NCBI RefSeq assembly: GCF_009617595.1
Contig: NZ_WIXK01000001.1
Coordinates: 1 to 64,000 of the forward strand
DNA length: 64,000 nt
Direction: 5' to 3'
DNA from: Tritonibacter aquimaris
GTDB taxonomy: Bacteria; Pseudomonadota; Alphaproteobacteria; Rhodobacterales; Rhodobacteraceae
Part shown: piece after piece, positions 15,508 through 25,486 of the stretch
Layout: each line of letters starts with the position of its first letter
How positions within the stretch are numbered: the stretch's first letter is position 1
Translations under genes and position numbers: made by a program
The notes under the pieces: generated by a model
What the model was told of the DNA's origin: nothing
What the model saw: the letters and a program-made list of their open reading frames with translations, nothing else
The model's database searches: none

Positions 15508-16494
15508 ATGACAGAAACAGGGGATAAGGCGCCACATATTCCGGTCCTGTTGCGGCCGTTGCTTGCGGCGGTTGCCCCGGTTTCTGGACGCTGGCTGGAT
15601 GGAACCTTTGGTGCCGGTGGCTATTCGCGCGGACTGTTGGAAGCAGGCGCCGATCAGGTGATTGGTGTGGATCGCGACCCGCTTGCCTTTGATATGGCTG
15701 CGGCCTGGAAAGACCAGTATGGCGACCGTCTGGTGCTGCAGGCCGGTGTGTTTTCCAAGATGGATGACTACGCGCAGGATCTGGATGGCGTCGTGCTTGA
15801 TCTTGGGGTGTCGTCGATGCAGCTCGATCTGGCAGAGCGCGGGTTCTCCTTTATGAAAGATGGCCCGCTGGATATGCGCATGTCGCAATCCGGGCCAAGC
15901 GCTGCAGATCTGGTGGCGGAACTTGATGAGGTTCAGCTGGCGGATATTCTTTTTACCTTTGGTGAAGAGCGCGCAAGCCGCCGTATTGCCAAATCGATTG
16001 TAAAAGAGCGCGCGATTGAGCCAATCACCACCACGTTGCGTCTGGCGCGGATCATTGAAGGCTGTCTGCCACGTCCTAAACCGGGCCAGTCGCATCCGGC
16101 GACGCGCAGTTTTCAGGCGCTGCGCATTGCGGTGAACGCTGAATATGAAGAGCTGTTTCAGGGGCTTTTGGCGGCGGAACGCGCGCTGAAACCCGGTGGG
16201 CTGTTGGCGGTTGTGACCTTTCATTCGGTCGAAGATCGCATGGTCAAACGTTTCTTCCAGCACCGGGCGGGGCGCACGGGACGCGCCAATCGTTATGCGC
16301 CGGAAATTGAAGAGACCCCCAATCAATTTGAACTGGTCACCCGCAAGGCCGTTGGGCCGGATGATCAGGAATTGGATGAAAACCCACGTGCGCGTTCGGC
16401 GCGCCTGCGGGTGGGGCGGCGCACGGGGGCTGCGCCCGAAGCGATTTCGCCCAAAGAACTTGGTATGCCATTGTTGAAAGAGGAGCGCAGATGA
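15508..16494 (+). CDS. rsmH: 16S rRNA m4C1402 methyltransferase RsmH
   Basis: 328 residues (also called MraW). It N4-methylates C1402 of 16S rRNA in the ribosomal P site. Visible parts are HIPVLL, the SAM loop [42 protein letters not shown] and [17 protein letters not shown] at 15508 was preferred to the overlapping GTG at 15505 because GAGGGA lies eight bases before it. It overlaps ftsL by four bases (ATGA). Confidence 0.97.
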   Translation: MTETGDKAPHIPVLLRPLLAAVAPVSGRWLDGTFGAGGYSRGLLEAGADQVIGVDRDPLAFDMAAAWKDQYGDRLVLQAGVFSKMDDYAQDLDGVVLDLGVSSMQLDLAERGFSFMKDGPLDMRMSQSGPSAADLVAELDEVQLADILFTFGEERASRRIAKSIVKERAIEPITTTLRLARIIEGCLPRPKPGQSHPATRSFQALRIAVNAEYEELFQGLLAAERALKPGGLLAVVTFHSVEDRMVKRFFQHRAGRTGRANRYAPEIEETPNQFELVTRKAVGPDDQELDENPRARSARLRVGRRTGAAPEAISPKELGMPLLKEERR

Positions 16495-16838
16495 GAACGC
16501 TTCTGTATATTGCCACAGCGATTTCCGTCTTTTGTCTGGCGTTCTGGGCCTATCAGGAAAACTACGCCACCCAGCAGGTGTTGAAAGACACCCGCAAGCT
16601 GCAGCGCCAGATCGGCGCGGCGCAGGCCCGGCTGAGTGTGTTGCGGGCGGAATGGGCCTATTTGAACCGGCCAGACCGGTTGCGTGAACTGGCTGAGCTG
16701 AACTACGACCGGCTTGGCCTGTTGCCGCTGCGCCCGGATCAATTTGGCCAGGTGGGTGAGATCGCCTTCCCTGAGCAGGAAATCGAAATCGAAAACGGGG
16801 TGGTGGTCTCCACCTTGAACGCGGAGCGCCTGCCATGA
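16491..16838 (+). CDS. ftsL: Cell division protein FtsL
   Basis: A 115-residue small bitopic membrane protein. One N-terminal membrane segment ([18 protein letters not shown]) is followed by a leucine-zipper-like helix ([24 protein letters not shown]) and a conserved [15 protein letters not shown] block. In the divisome it pairs with FtsB and activates FtsWI. It is identified by position between rsmH and ftsI as well as by these features. It overlaps both neighbours by four bases, so translation is coupled. Confidence 0.9.
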   Translation: MRTLLYIATAISVFCLAFWAYQENYATQQVLKDTRKLQRQIGAAQARLSVLRAEWAYLNRPDRLRELAELNYDRLGLLPLRPDQFGQVGEIAFPEQEIEIENGVVVSTLNAERLP

Positions 16839-18619
16839 TCCGCAAACCGCTGCGCCCGCTTGCCCGTGTTCTGGCTGCCCGCGCCAAAGGCGAAAACCCC
16901 GATGTGATCGAACGCGAGAACCTGCGCGAACGTCACGCTCAAATGGAGGTGAGATCGCGACAGCGTGCCGAGGGGCGTTTGCTGGTGCTTGGGGTGTTTT
17001 TTATCTGCGCTTATGCTGCAATTGCTGGGCGTATGGGAATGATGGCCACCGCAGAACCGGCTGAGCCTTTGGCCAATGTCGCAGGTAGCGCCATTGCGAT
17101 GCAGCGCGCCGATATTGTGGACCGTCATGGTCGCATTCTGGCAACGAACTTTGAAACGCACTCGCTTTATGCGCAGCCACCGCAGATGATTGACCCGGTG
17201 ATTGCCGCTGAAAAACTGGTTGAGGTCTTTCCCGACCTTGAGCGCGACGAGCTGGTTGAGAATTTCACCGGCAAGCGCAAGTTCCTGTGGATCAAGAAAA
17301 AGATCAGCCCCGAGCAAAAACAGGCCGTGCATGATATTGGCGATCCCGGCCTGATGTTTGGCCCGCGCGAGATGCGCTTGTATCCCAATGGCCATCTGGC
17401 GGCCCATGTTCTGGGCGGTGCAAGCTTTGGCGTTGAGGGGGTGAATGCCGCCGAGGTCAAAGGCGTTGCGGGTGTTGAAAAGCAGTTTGATGACTATCTG
17501 CGCGATCCGGCCAATGGCAACGCGCCGCTTGAACTGTCGCTGGATCTGTCAGTGCAGGCCGCAGCCGAACAGGTGCTTGATGGCGGCATGAAGCTGATGA
17601 ATGCCAAAGGCGCGACGTCGATCCTGATGGATGCGCATACCGGTGAGGTGATCTCGGTCGTGTCGCTGCCGGATTTTGATCCCAATGATCGGCCACGTCC
17701 GCCCACCGATGGGTTTGACCCTTCGGTCAGCCCGCTGTTTAACCGGGCGGTGCAGGGGGTCTATGAGCTGGGCTCAACCTTTAAAATCTTTGCCACCGCA
17801 CAGGCGATCGATCTGGGGCTGGTGGGGCCAGAGACCATCATTGATACCAAAGGTCCGCTGCGCTGGGGCAAACACGCCATTCGCGATTTTCGCCACTATG
17901 GCAACGCCTTGTCGGTCACTAAAATTATCGTCAAATCCTCCAATATCGGCACTGCGCGCCTGGCGCAGCAGATCGGTGTGGCGCAGCAGCGTTCCTTCCT
18001 GGATCAGCTGGGTCTTTTGGAGCCGACACCGGTTGAAATCGTCGAAGCCCAGGGTGGCCAGCCATTGCTGCCGCCAAACTGGTCTGAACTTTCGGCGATG
18101 ACGATCTCTTATGGGCATGGCATTTCCACCAGCCCGATGCACCTGGCGGCGGGCTATGCGGCGATTGCCAATGGTGGGCACTATGTGGCGCCGACGTTGC
18201 TGAAACAGGACGGGCCGCAATATGGCCACCGGGTGATGTCTGAACGTGCAGCGCGGGAATCGCAGATCATGCTACGCAAAGTGGTGACCGAGGGCACCGC
18301 CTCCTTTGGTGAGGTTCCGGGTTATCAAGTGGCGGGTAAAACCGGCACCGCCGATAAGCCGCGCCCACAGGGGGGCTACTACGAAGACAAGGTGATCGCG
18401 ACATTCGCCACCATGTTCCCGGCCGATAATCCCGAATATGTGCTGGTGGTTACATTGGATGAGCCATCTATCGTAGCCCATGGCGAAGAACGCCGCACCG
18501 CAGGCTGGACCGCTGTGCCGGTGGCCGCCGAAATGGTGGGCCGTCTTGCACCGCTTTTGGGGCTGAGACCACGCGTTGAACCTGCTGCGCTGAGTGATAT
18601 AACCCTGACCTCCAATTGA
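16835..18619 (+). CDS. ftsI: Septal peptidoglycan transpeptidase FtsI (PBP3)
   Basis: 594 residues. One membrane anchor (about 48-66) leads to the periplasmic pedestal domain (RADIVDRHGRILATN) and the transpeptidase domain, with S314-T-F-K317 (nucleophile and general base), S368-S-N370 and K502-T-G504. It cross-links septal peptidoglycan with FtsW. The N-terminal 47 residues are basic and cytoplasmic. Confidence 0.96.
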   Translation: MIRKPLRPLARVLAARAKGENPDVIERENLRERHAQMEVRSRQRAEGRLLVLGVFFICAYAAIAGRMGMMATAEPAEPLANVAGSAIAMQRADIVDRHGRILATNFETHSLYAQPPQMIDPVIAAEKLVEVFPDLERDELVENFTGKRKFLWIKKKISPEQKQAVHDIGDPGLMFGPREMRLYPNGHLAAHVLGGASFGVEGVNAAEVKGVAGVEKQFDDYLRDPANGNAPLELSLDLSVQAAAEQVLDGGMKLMNAKGATSILMDAHTGEVISVVSLPDFDPNDRPRPPTDGFDPSVSPLFNRAVQGVYELGSTFKIFATAQAIDLGLVGPETIIDTKGPLRWGKHAIRDFRHYGNALSVTKIIVKSSNIGTARLAQQIGVAQQRSFLDQLGLLEPTPVEIVEAQGGQPLLPPNWSELSAMTISYGHGISTSPMHLAAGYAAIANGGHYVAPTLLKQDGPQYGHRVMSERAARESQIMLRKVVTEGTASFGEVPGYQVAGKTGTADKPRPQGGYYEDKVIATFATMFPADNPEYVLVVTLDEPSIVAHGEERRTAGWTAVPVAAEMVGRLAPLLGLRPRVEPAALSDITLTSN

Positions 18620-18635
18620 TCTGCGAGGGCGCGAG

Positions 18636-20117
18636 ATGAGCAATGCAACACAACGGCCGCTGAGCCAGCTGGGTCTCACGGCGCGCGGTGGCAGTGATCC
18701 CCTTATTCACGGGCTTGCCACCGACAGTCGCAAGGTTTCTGAGGGGTTTCTTTTTGCTGCATTGCCAGGATCCCAGGTGCATGGCGCGCGCTTTGTGCCG
18801 ATGGCGCTGGAACTGGGGGCGGCTGCGATCCTGACCGATGTGGATGGGGCGGCGCTGATTGCGGATCAGATCGGTGATGATGTGGCGCTGGTTGTGGTGG
18901 AAGACCCTCGCCAGTCTCTGTCTGGCGCAGCCGCGCTTTGGTATGGGGCGCACCCCGATACAATGGTTGCGGTGACCGGCACCAATGGCAAAACCTCGGT
19001 GGCGACATTTGTGCGTCAGATCTGGGAGGCGCTGGGGCACGCTGCGATCAATGTGGGAACCACCGGCATCGAAGGCGCGTGGAGCCATCCGCTGCATCAC
19101 ACAACACCAGATCCTATCACATTACACGCGGCATTGGCTGAGGCTGCAGAGGCTGGCATCACCCACGCCGCGATGGAAGCCTCATCGCATGGGTTGGATC
19201 AGCGGCGGTTGCATGGGGTGCATCTGGCCGCGGCCGGGTTCACCAATTTCACCCAGGATCATCTGGATTACCACGAAACATTTGATGCCTATTTTGCCGC
19301 CAAGGCCAGCCTGTTTCGTTCTGTGCTGCCCGAAGACGGGGTGGCAGTGATCAATATGAACGACGAGCGCGGTGTGGAAATGCGCGCCGTTGCTGCTGCC
19401 AAGGGGCAGGAGGTGCTGACTGTTGGCCTCGGGCTTGGTGATCTGGCTCTGGTGGGCACCCGTTATGATGCCTCAGGTCAGGATATTCGGTTTACCTGGC
19501 ATGACACGCCGCATGTGGTGCGGCTCAATCTGATTGGGGGCTTTCAGGCGGAGAACGTGCTGCTGGCGGCGGGGCTGGTGATTGCCAGCGGCGAAGCGCC
19601 CAACGATGTCTTTATGGTATTGCCGCAGCTTGCCACCGTGCGTGGGCGCATGCAGCTTGCGGCAACGCGCGACAATGGCGCAACCGTGTTTGTGGACTAC
19701 GCCCATACGCCGGATGCGGTAGCGACCGCCATTCAGGCCCTGCGCCCACATGTGATCGGTCGCCTTATCGCTATTGTTGGCGCCGGTGGCGATCGCGACA
19801 CCAGCAAGCGCCCGTTGATGGGTGCGGCGGCTCATAAACACGCCGATATGGTGATTGTCACCGATGACAACCCGCGCAGCGAAGACCCGGATGCAATCCG
19901 CGCCGCTGTGATGGGCGGTGCGCCTGGGGCGCATAATATTGGTGACCGGGCCGAAGCGATTTTGCGCGGCGTGGATATGCTGCAGGCGGGGGATGCGCTG
20001 ATTATCTGTGGCAAGGGCCATGAAAGCGGACAGGTTGTTGGCGATCAGGTGCTGCCTTTTGATGATGTGGAACAGGCCAGCATGTCAGTTGCGGCTCTGG
20101 ATGGGAGGCTTGCGTAA
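18636..20117 (+). CDS. murE: UDP-MurNAc-tripeptide synthetase MurE
   Basis: A 493-residue Mur ligase. It has an N-terminal UDP-binding domain (TDSRKVSEGFLFAALPG), ATP loop GTNGKTSVATFV, NFTQDHLDYH, and a C-terminal domain with DYAHTPDAV. The DNPRSEDP segment (DNPR motif) is the signature of enzymes that add meso-diaminopimelate. The stop overlaps the murF start by one base (TAATG). Confidence 0.96.
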   Translation: MSNATQRPLSQLGLTARGGSDPLIHGLATDSRKVSEGFLFAALPGSQVHGARFVPMALELGAAAILTDVDGAALIADQIGDDVALVVVEDPRQSLSGAAALWYGAHPDTMVAVTGTNGKTSVATFVRQIWEALGHAAINVGTTGIEGAWSHPLHHTTPDPITLHAALAEAAEAGITHAAMEASSHGLDQRRLHGVHLAAAGFTNFTQDHLDYHETFDAYFAAKASLFRSVLPEDGVAVINMNDERGVEMRAVAAAKGQEVLTVGLGLGDLALVGTRYDASGQDIRFTWHDTPHVVRLNLIGGFQAENVLLAAGLVIASGEAPNDVFMVLPQLATVRGRMQLAATRDNGATVFVDYAHTPDAVATAIQALRPHVIGRLIAIVGAGGDRDTSKRPLMGAAAHKHADMVIVTDDNPRSEDPDAIRAAVMGGAPGAHNIGDRAEAILRGVDMLQAGDALIICGKGHESGQVVGDQVLPFDDVEQASMSVAALDGRLA

Positions 20118-21487
20118 TGCTGTGGACCGCAGAAGAAGCGCAGCGCGCCACGGGTGGCCGCGTACAGGGCGATTGGGCAGTGTCTGGGATCTCCATCGAT
20201 ACCCGCACGATTGAAACGGGTGATCTGTTTGTGGCGCTGAAGGCCGCGCGCGATGGCCATGATTTTGTGGCGCAGGCTTTGGTAAAAGGCGCGGGGGCGG
20301 CACTGGTGTCGCGTGTGCCTGACGGCGTGTCTGCTGATGCGCCCTTGCTGATTGTGGATGACGTGCAGACCGGTCTTGAGGCGCTGGGGCGCGCGGCGCG
20401 GGCGCGGACATCGGCCAAGGTTGTGGCGGTGACCGGATCTGTTGGCAAAACCTCAACCAAGGAAATGCTGGCCGCGATGTTGCAAGATCAGGGCAAGACC
20501 CATGCAGCCGTGGCGAGCTATAACAACCACTGGGGCGTGCCGCTGACGCTGGCGCGGATGCCGCGTGACACAGACTTTGCCGTGATCGAAATCGGCATGA
20601 ACCACCCCGGTGAAATTGCGCCGCTGGCGCAGCAGGCACAGCCGCATGTGGCGATGGTGACCACAGTTGCGGCGGTGCATCTTGAAGCTTTTGAAGATGT
20701 TGCAGGCATTGCTCGCGAAAAGGCGGCGGTCACATCTGGCCTGCTGCCCGGCGGGGTTGCGGTGCTGAATGCGGATGTGGACACCGCAGATGTTTTGCGC
20801 GCCGAAACAGCAGGTTGTGATCAGCGCTGGTTTGGCCAGGTGGCGGAAAACCAGCTGCATTCGGTTGAGTCCACAACTGATGGTCTGCGCGCCCGTGTGT
20901 CTGTTGCGGGCCGAGAGCATGCATTGAATATACAGTCACAGGGGGCACATTTTGCCATGAACGCGCTTGGCGCTTTGGTCTGTGTTGATGCGCTTGGGGC
21001 TGATGTTGCGCGTGCGGTTGCAAGCCTTGCGCTGTGGTCGCCGGTCAAGGGGCGCGGTGCGCGGCTGGAGCTGGACTGGCACGGTGGCGTGCTGACCGTT
21101 TTGGATGACAGTTATAATGCCAACCCGACTTCGGTGGGGGCGGCGCTTGCGGTGCTGGCGCAGTCCAAGGGGCGCAAGATTGCGATTCTTGGTGATATGA
21201 AAGAGCTGGGGCCCGAGGAAAAACAGATGCATGCGGCGCTGGCCGCGCTGGACGCGATGCAGGCGATTGATACCGTGCATTGTGTGGGCCCGTTGATGGC
21301 ACATCTGCACGCGGCGTTGCCGGTCGAAAAACGAGGCGCGCAGTGGCAATCAACCGCCGAGGCCCTCGCAGACCTTCCGTCACAATTGAAGGCGGGCGAT
21401 ATCTTGCTTGCCAAAGGCTCGCTTAGTGTCGGGCTTGGAAAGCTGGTTGACGTGCTCAGGGATATGAGCGATGCCCGCGCGAATTGA
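20117..21487 (+). CDS. murF: UDP-MurNAc-tripeptide D-Ala-D-Ala ligase MurF
   Basis: 456 residues. It joins D-Ala-D-Ala to UDP-MurNAc-tripeptide. The sequence shows IDTRTIETGDLFVAL, the ATP loop TGSVGKTSTKEML, NNHWGVPLTLAR, EIGMNHPGEI, and C-terminal DDSYNANPTSV followed by GDMKELG. The order is typical and length is normal. Its product feeds mraY, whose gene starts 27 bases downstream. Confidence 0.96.
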   Translation: MLWTAEEAQRATGGRVQGDWAVSGISIDTRTIETGDLFVALKAARDGHDFVAQALVKGAGAALVSRVPDGVSADAPLLIVDDVQTGLEALGRAARARTSAKVVAVTGSVGKTSTKEMLAAMLQDQGKTHAAVASYNNHWGVPLTLARMPRDTDFAVIEIGMNHPGEIAPLAQQAQPHVAMVTTVAAVHLEAFEDVAGIAREKAAVTSGLLPGGVAVLNADVDTADVLRAETAGCDQRWFGQVAENQLHSVESTTDGLRARVSVAGREHALNIQSQGAHFAMNALGALVCVDALGADVARAVASLALWSPVKGRGARLELDWHGGVLTVLDDSYNANPTSVGAALAVLAQSKGRKIAILGDMKELGPEEKQMHAALAALDAMQAIDTVHCVGPLMAHLHAALPVEKRGAQWQSTAEALADLPSQLKAGDILLAKGSLSVGLGKLVDVLRDMSDARAN

Positions 21488-21514
21488 AACCACAGGGAAT
21501 AGGATTAAAACCCC

Positions 21515-22597
21515 ATGTTATATTGGCTGACCGCTCTCTCAGATGGCGGCGATGTTTTCAACCTGTTCCGCTATATTACCTTTCGCGCCGGCGGTGCCTT
21601 TCTGACCGCGCTGATCTTTGGCTTTCTGTTTGGAAAACCTCTGATCAATGTGCTGCGCAAAAAGCAGGGCAAAGGCCAGCCAATTCGTGATGACGGCCCC
21701 GAAAGCCACCTCTCCAAGGCGGGCACCCCCACCATGGGCGGGCTGCTGATTGTGGGTGCGCTGGTCACCAGCACGCTGATGTGGGGGCGGCTCGATAACC
21801 CCTATGTGTGGATGGTGCTTCTGGTGACGCTTGGCTTTGGCATGATTGGTTTTGCGGATGATTACGCCAAAGTCTCCAAGCAAAATACCAAAGGGGTGTC
21901 GGGCAAGGTACGTCTTGCGCTTGGTGTGCTGATTGCGGTGCTGGCCACAGCCTGGGCCACCTATTTCCATCCCGAAGGGCTGCAAAACCAGCTGGCTCTG
22001 CCGATCTTCAAGGACACGTTGGTCAACCTTGGCCTGTTTTATATTCCCTTTGGCATCTGTGTGATCGTTGGGTCCGCTAATGCGGTCAACCTGACCGACG
22101 GGCTTGATGGTCTGGCGATTATGCCTGCGATGATTGCAGGCGTGACGCTGGGGGTGATTGCCTATGTGGTAGGGCGCGCGGATTTCACCGAATACCTTGA
22201 TGTGCACTACGTGGAAGACACCGGTGAGATCTTTATCTTCACCATGGCGCTGTTTGGCGCGGGGCTCGGTTTCCTGTGGTATAATGCGCCGCCTGCGGCT
22301 GTGTTTATGGGCGATACCGGTTCGCTTGCTTTGGGTGGTGCGCTGGGGGCAATTGCGGTTGCAACCAAACACGAGCTGGTGCTGGCGATTGTTGGTGGCC
22401 TCTTTGTTGTTGAGGCGCTTTCGGTCATTATTCAGGTGTTCTATTTCAAACGCACCGGCAAACGTGTGTTCCTGATGGCACCGATCCACCACCACTATGA
22501 GAAAAAAGGCTGGGCTGAGCCCACCATTGTGATCCGCTTTTGGATCATCGCGCTGATCCTTGCGATGATTGGTCTGGCGACACTGAAAGTACGTTGA
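21515..22597 (+). CDS. mraY: Phospho-MurNAc-pentapeptide translocase MraY
   Basis: 360 residues, polytopic inner-membrane enzyme (about ten hydrophobic segments) that makes lipid I on undecaprenyl phosphate. Signatures are [12 protein letters not shown], the DDYAK metal motif in [35 protein letters not shown], and [13 protein letters not shown] near the end. Confidence 0.97.
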   Translation: MLYWLTALSDGGDVFNLFRYITFRAGGAFLTALIFGFLFGKPLINVLRKKQGKGQPIRDDGPESHLSKAGTPTMGGLLIVGALVTSTLMWGRLDNPYVWMVLLVTLGFGMIGFADDYAKVSKQNTKGVSGKVRLALGVLIAVLATAWATYFHPEGLQNQLALPIFKDTLVNLGLFYIPFGICVIVGSANAVNLTDGLDGLAIMPAMIAGVTLGVIAYVVGRADFTEYLDVHYVEDTGEIFIFTMALFGAGLGFLWYNAPPAAVFMGDTGSLALGGALGAIAVATKHELVLAIVGGLFVVEALSVIIQVFYFKRTGKRVFLMAPIHHHYEKKGWAEPTIVIRFWIIALILAMIGLATLKVR

Positions 22598-22621
22598 TCC
22601 AGATGATAGCTGATCAGAGGA

Positions 22622-22648
22622 GGGCTGCCCAAACGGGTGGCCCTTTTT
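22622..22648 (+). terminator. Terminator or attenuator between mraY and murD
   Basis: GGGCTGCCC (22622-22630) pairs with GGGTGGCCC (22635-22643) over nine positions including two G-U pairs, with loop AAAC, then five T. It starts 24 bases after the mraY stop and would split the dcw transcript or dampen downstream expression. Confidence 0.75.
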
Positions 22649-22717
22649 CCTTTGGGTGGCTTGCAAGTTTTTGCAATCTCGGTACAGGGTTGCTGCAGCA
22701 AAGATATGAGGTGGCAG

Positions 22718-24118
22718 ATGATCCCGGTGGTAGGTTTCAAAGGCGCGCAGGTGGCGGTTCTGGGATTGGGGCGGTCTGGCCTCGCAACGGCGCGGGCGCT
22801 GGCTGCGGGTGGGGCAGAGCCGATCTGCTGGGATGACAATCCAGCCGCACGTGACGCCGCCGAAAATGAAGGCTTCAGCTGCCGCGATCTCTCGCGTCAG
22901 GGGGCGTTTGATGGCATTGCCAGCCTGATTGTTTCACCCGGCATTCCGCATCTTTATCCCGCCCCCAATCCGTTGGTGTTGGCCGCGTTAAAGGCCAGCG
23001 TGCCGGTGGACAATGATATTGGTCTGTTTTTCCGTTCGCTGGCGACCCCGGAATGGGACCGGTTTGAACAGATGCCCAAAGTGGTTGCTGTGACCGGCTC
23101 TAACGGGAAATCCACCACGGTTGCGCTGCTGCATCACATTCTGGAAGAAGCCGGGCGTGAAAGCCAGCTTGCGGGCAATATTGGCCGCGGGGTGCTGGAT
23201 ATTGATCCGCCCGGTGATGGTGGCGTGGTGGTGCTGGAACTGTCGAGCTATCAGACCGATCTGGCCCGCGCGCTAACGCCGGATATTGCGGTGTTTACCA
23301 ACCTCAGCCCCGATCATCTGGATCGTCACCACGGCATGGGGGGCTATTTTGCCGCCAAACGTCGTCTGTTTGCCGAAGGTGGTCCGGATCGCGCCATTGT
23401 TGGCATTGATGAGGCCGAAGGGCTTTATCTGGCGGGGCAGCTTTCAGAAGGGGCGGCGGATGATCGGGTTATTCGCCTGTCTTCGGGTCAGAAACTCACT
23501 GGTGCAGGCTGGAACGTTTTTGCCCGCAAGGGGTTCCTAAGCGAATACCGCAAAGGGCGGCAGGCCGGATCGATTGATCTGCGCGAAATGAAAGGCTTGC
23601 CCGGCGCGCATAATCACCAAAACGCCTGTGCAGCCTATGCGGCGGCGCGTGCGCTGGGGCTGGCCCCGCGCCAGATCGAGGCGGGGCTTGAGAGCTACCC
23701 TGGTCTGCCGCACCGCAGCCAGACCATCGCTGATGTGGACGGTGTGCGATATGTGAACGACAGCAAAGCCACAAACGTAGACAGCGCCATCAAAGCATTG
23801 AGTGCGTTCAAAAAGATCCGCTGGATCTGTGGCGGTCTGGAAAAAGAGGGCGGGCTGGACGCGTTGAAAGGCCAGACCGGCACTGTGGAAAAAGCCTATG
23901 TGATTGGACGTGAGGCTGCAAATTTTGCCATGCAGCTTGATGTTGTGTCTGAGGTTTGCACCACAATGGAGCAGGCAGTGGCAGCGGCGATGGCGGATGC
24001 GCAGCCGGGGGATACGGTTCTATTGGCTCCGGCGGCGGCGAGCTTTGATCAATACAACAGTTTTGAAACCCGCGGCGAGGATTTCATTGCGCAGGTAGAC
24101 GCGCGTTTGAACCGGTAA
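22718..24118 (+). CDS. murD: UDP-MurNAc-L-alanine D-glutamate ligase MurD
   Basis: 466 residues from ATG 22718 ([21 protein letters not shown]). It shows the N-terminal Rossmann domain, ATP loop [33 protein letters not shown], then [24 protein letters not shown], the MurD C-terminal signature. It adds D-glutamate to UDP-MurNAc-L-Ala. An ATG at 22706 is in frame and equally possible. GTG 22637 lies inside the terminator and is unlikely. Confidence 0.94.
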   Translation: MIPVVGFKGAQVAVLGLGRSGLATARALAAGGAEPICWDDNPAARDAAENEGFSCRDLSRQGAFDGIASLIVSPGIPHLYPAPNPLVLAALKASVPVDNDIGLFFRSLATPEWDRFEQMPKVVAVTGSNGKSTTVALLHHILEEAGRESQLAGNIGRGVLDIDPPGDGGVVVLELSSYQTDLARALTPDIAVFTNLSPDHLDRHHGMGGYFAAKRRLFAEGGPDRAIVGIDEAEGLYLAGQLSEGAADDRVIRLSSGQKLTGAGWNVFARKGFLSEYRKGRQAGSIDLREMKGLPGAHNHQNACAAYAAARALGLAPRQIEAGLESYPGLPHRSQTIADVDGVRYVNDSKATNVDSAIKALSAFKKIRWICGGLEKEGGLDALKGQTGTVEKAYVIGREAANFAMQLDVVSEVCTTMEQAVAAAMADAQPGDTVLLAPAAASFDQYNSFETRGEDFIAQVDARLNR

Positions 24119-24150
24119 GAGGGGGCTTTAGGGCCCGCCAAAGCGGAAAA

Positions 24151-25329
24151 TTACGTCCCGGCAATGGCCCTGCCTGCGGCAAAGCCCGAGGCCCAGGCCC
24201 ATTGGAAATTATAGCCACCAAGCCAGCCGGTGACATCCACCGCCTCGCCAATGGCATAAAGGCCGGGGCGGGATTTGGCTTCCATGGTTTTGGACGACAG
24301 CGCATCGGTGTTGATGCCCCCAAGGGTGACCTCAGCCGTGCGGTAGCCTTCGGTCCCTGCGGGTTTCAGCTGCCAGTTGGAGAGCTGGTCGCAAAGCTGT
24401 TGCAGCGCCTGATCGGATTGATCCGCAAGGCGGCCGCTGAGGCCCAGTTCCGGCACGAGAAACTCCACCAGACGTGCGGGCAGATGTTTGGCCAGCTCGG
24501 TTCTGAGTTCGCGGCGGCCCGAAGTTTGGCGCTGACTGCGCAAGGCCGCAAACAACGCACCATCGGGGATAAGGTTCACCGCGATGTCTTCGCCTTCCTG
24601 CCAGTAGGACGAAATCTGCAACACTGCCGGGCCTGAAAGGCCGCGATGGGTGAACAGCAAGGCTTCATCAAAGCTTGTGCGCGCATTTGAAAGCCGCGCG
24701 GGCAGCGCAACGCCTGCAAGCGGTGAAAACCGCGCTTCCGGAAAGGTAAACGGCACAAGCCCCGCACGCGTGTCAATCAGCGGCAGATCAAACTGGCGCG
24801 CCAGATCATAGGCAATCCCTGTTGCGCCCATTTTGGGAATGGATTTGCCACCAGTGGCAAGCACCAGATTACGGCAGGTGATCGCGATCTCACGCCCGTC
24901 GCGCAGCAGTTTCACGCTATAGCCATCCGCGCTGGTGTTCACTGATTGAATGGATGTTTCCAGCCAGAGGTCGGTGCCTGCTGCTTTTAGCTCCTGAACC
25001 AGCATCGCCACGATCTGTTTGGCAGAGCCATCACAAAACAGCTGCCCCAGGGTCTTTTCGTGCCAGGCGATGCCGTGACGATCCACCAGTTCAACAAAAT
25101 CCCATTGGCTGTAGCGTGCCAGCGCCGATTTGCAGAAATGTGGATTCCGCGACAGGTAGTTTTCAGCCGCCGCATACATATTGGTGAAATTGCAGCGCCC
25201 GCCACCGGAAATGCGGATTTTCTCGCCGGGATTTTTGGCGTGATCCACCAGCAGCACATTTTGCCCCGCATGCGCTGCACACATCATGCCGGCGGCGCCA
25301 GCTCCCAAAATGACGGTCTCATAAAACAT
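24151..25329 (-). CDS. HI0933/YhiN-family FAD-dependent oxidoreductase
   Basis: 392 residues. It has a dinucleotide-binding start (ETVILGAGAAGMMCA), the family signature KIRISGGGRCNFTN, an internal LATGGKSIPKMGATG, a GLSGPAVLQIS motif, and a C-terminal AEVTLGGINTDALSS then GLYAIGEAVDVTGWLGGYNFQWAWASG. The substrate of the family is not established. It lies antisense inside the division cluster between murD and ftsW, which splits the usual gene order and implies a separate promoter for ftsW. Confidence 0.93.
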   Translation of the reverse strand: MFYETVILGAGAAGMMCAAHAGQNVLLVDHAKNPGEKIRISGGGRCNFTNMYAAAENYLSRNPHFCKSALARYSQWDFVELVDRHGIAWHEKTLGQLFCDGSAKQIVAMLVQELKAAGTDLWLETSIQSVNTSADGYSVKLLRDGREIAITCRNLVLATGGKSIPKMGATGIAYDLARQFDLPLIDTRAGLVPFTFPEARFSPLAGVALPARLSNARTSFDEALLFTHRGLSGPAVLQISSYWQEGEDIAVNLIPDGALFAALRSQRQTSGRRELRTELAKHLPARLVEFLVPELGLSGRLADQSDQALQQLCDQLSNWQLKPAGTEGYRTAEVTLGGINTDALSSKTMEAKSRPGLYAIGEAVDVTGWLGGYNFQWAWASGFAAGRAIAGT

Positions 25330-25486
25330 GCAACGCGCAGTGGCGCGAAATCATGCCAAAGGCAAGAGGAAGAGGCTGGTCTGAACGCAAGTTTCTGGTT
25401 ACAGTTCTTTTAACGACCCCCAAAGGGGGCGAGTGAGGCAGTAATCAGATCCACATTAACGTGGCAGAAGCAGCGGCGGTATTACC

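Noticed and set aside
14923-16887. A 654-codon minus-strand frame opposite mraZ, rsmH and ftsL
   Set aside because: It crosses three well-supported genes and encodes an Arg/His/Gln-rich product with no recognisable motif.
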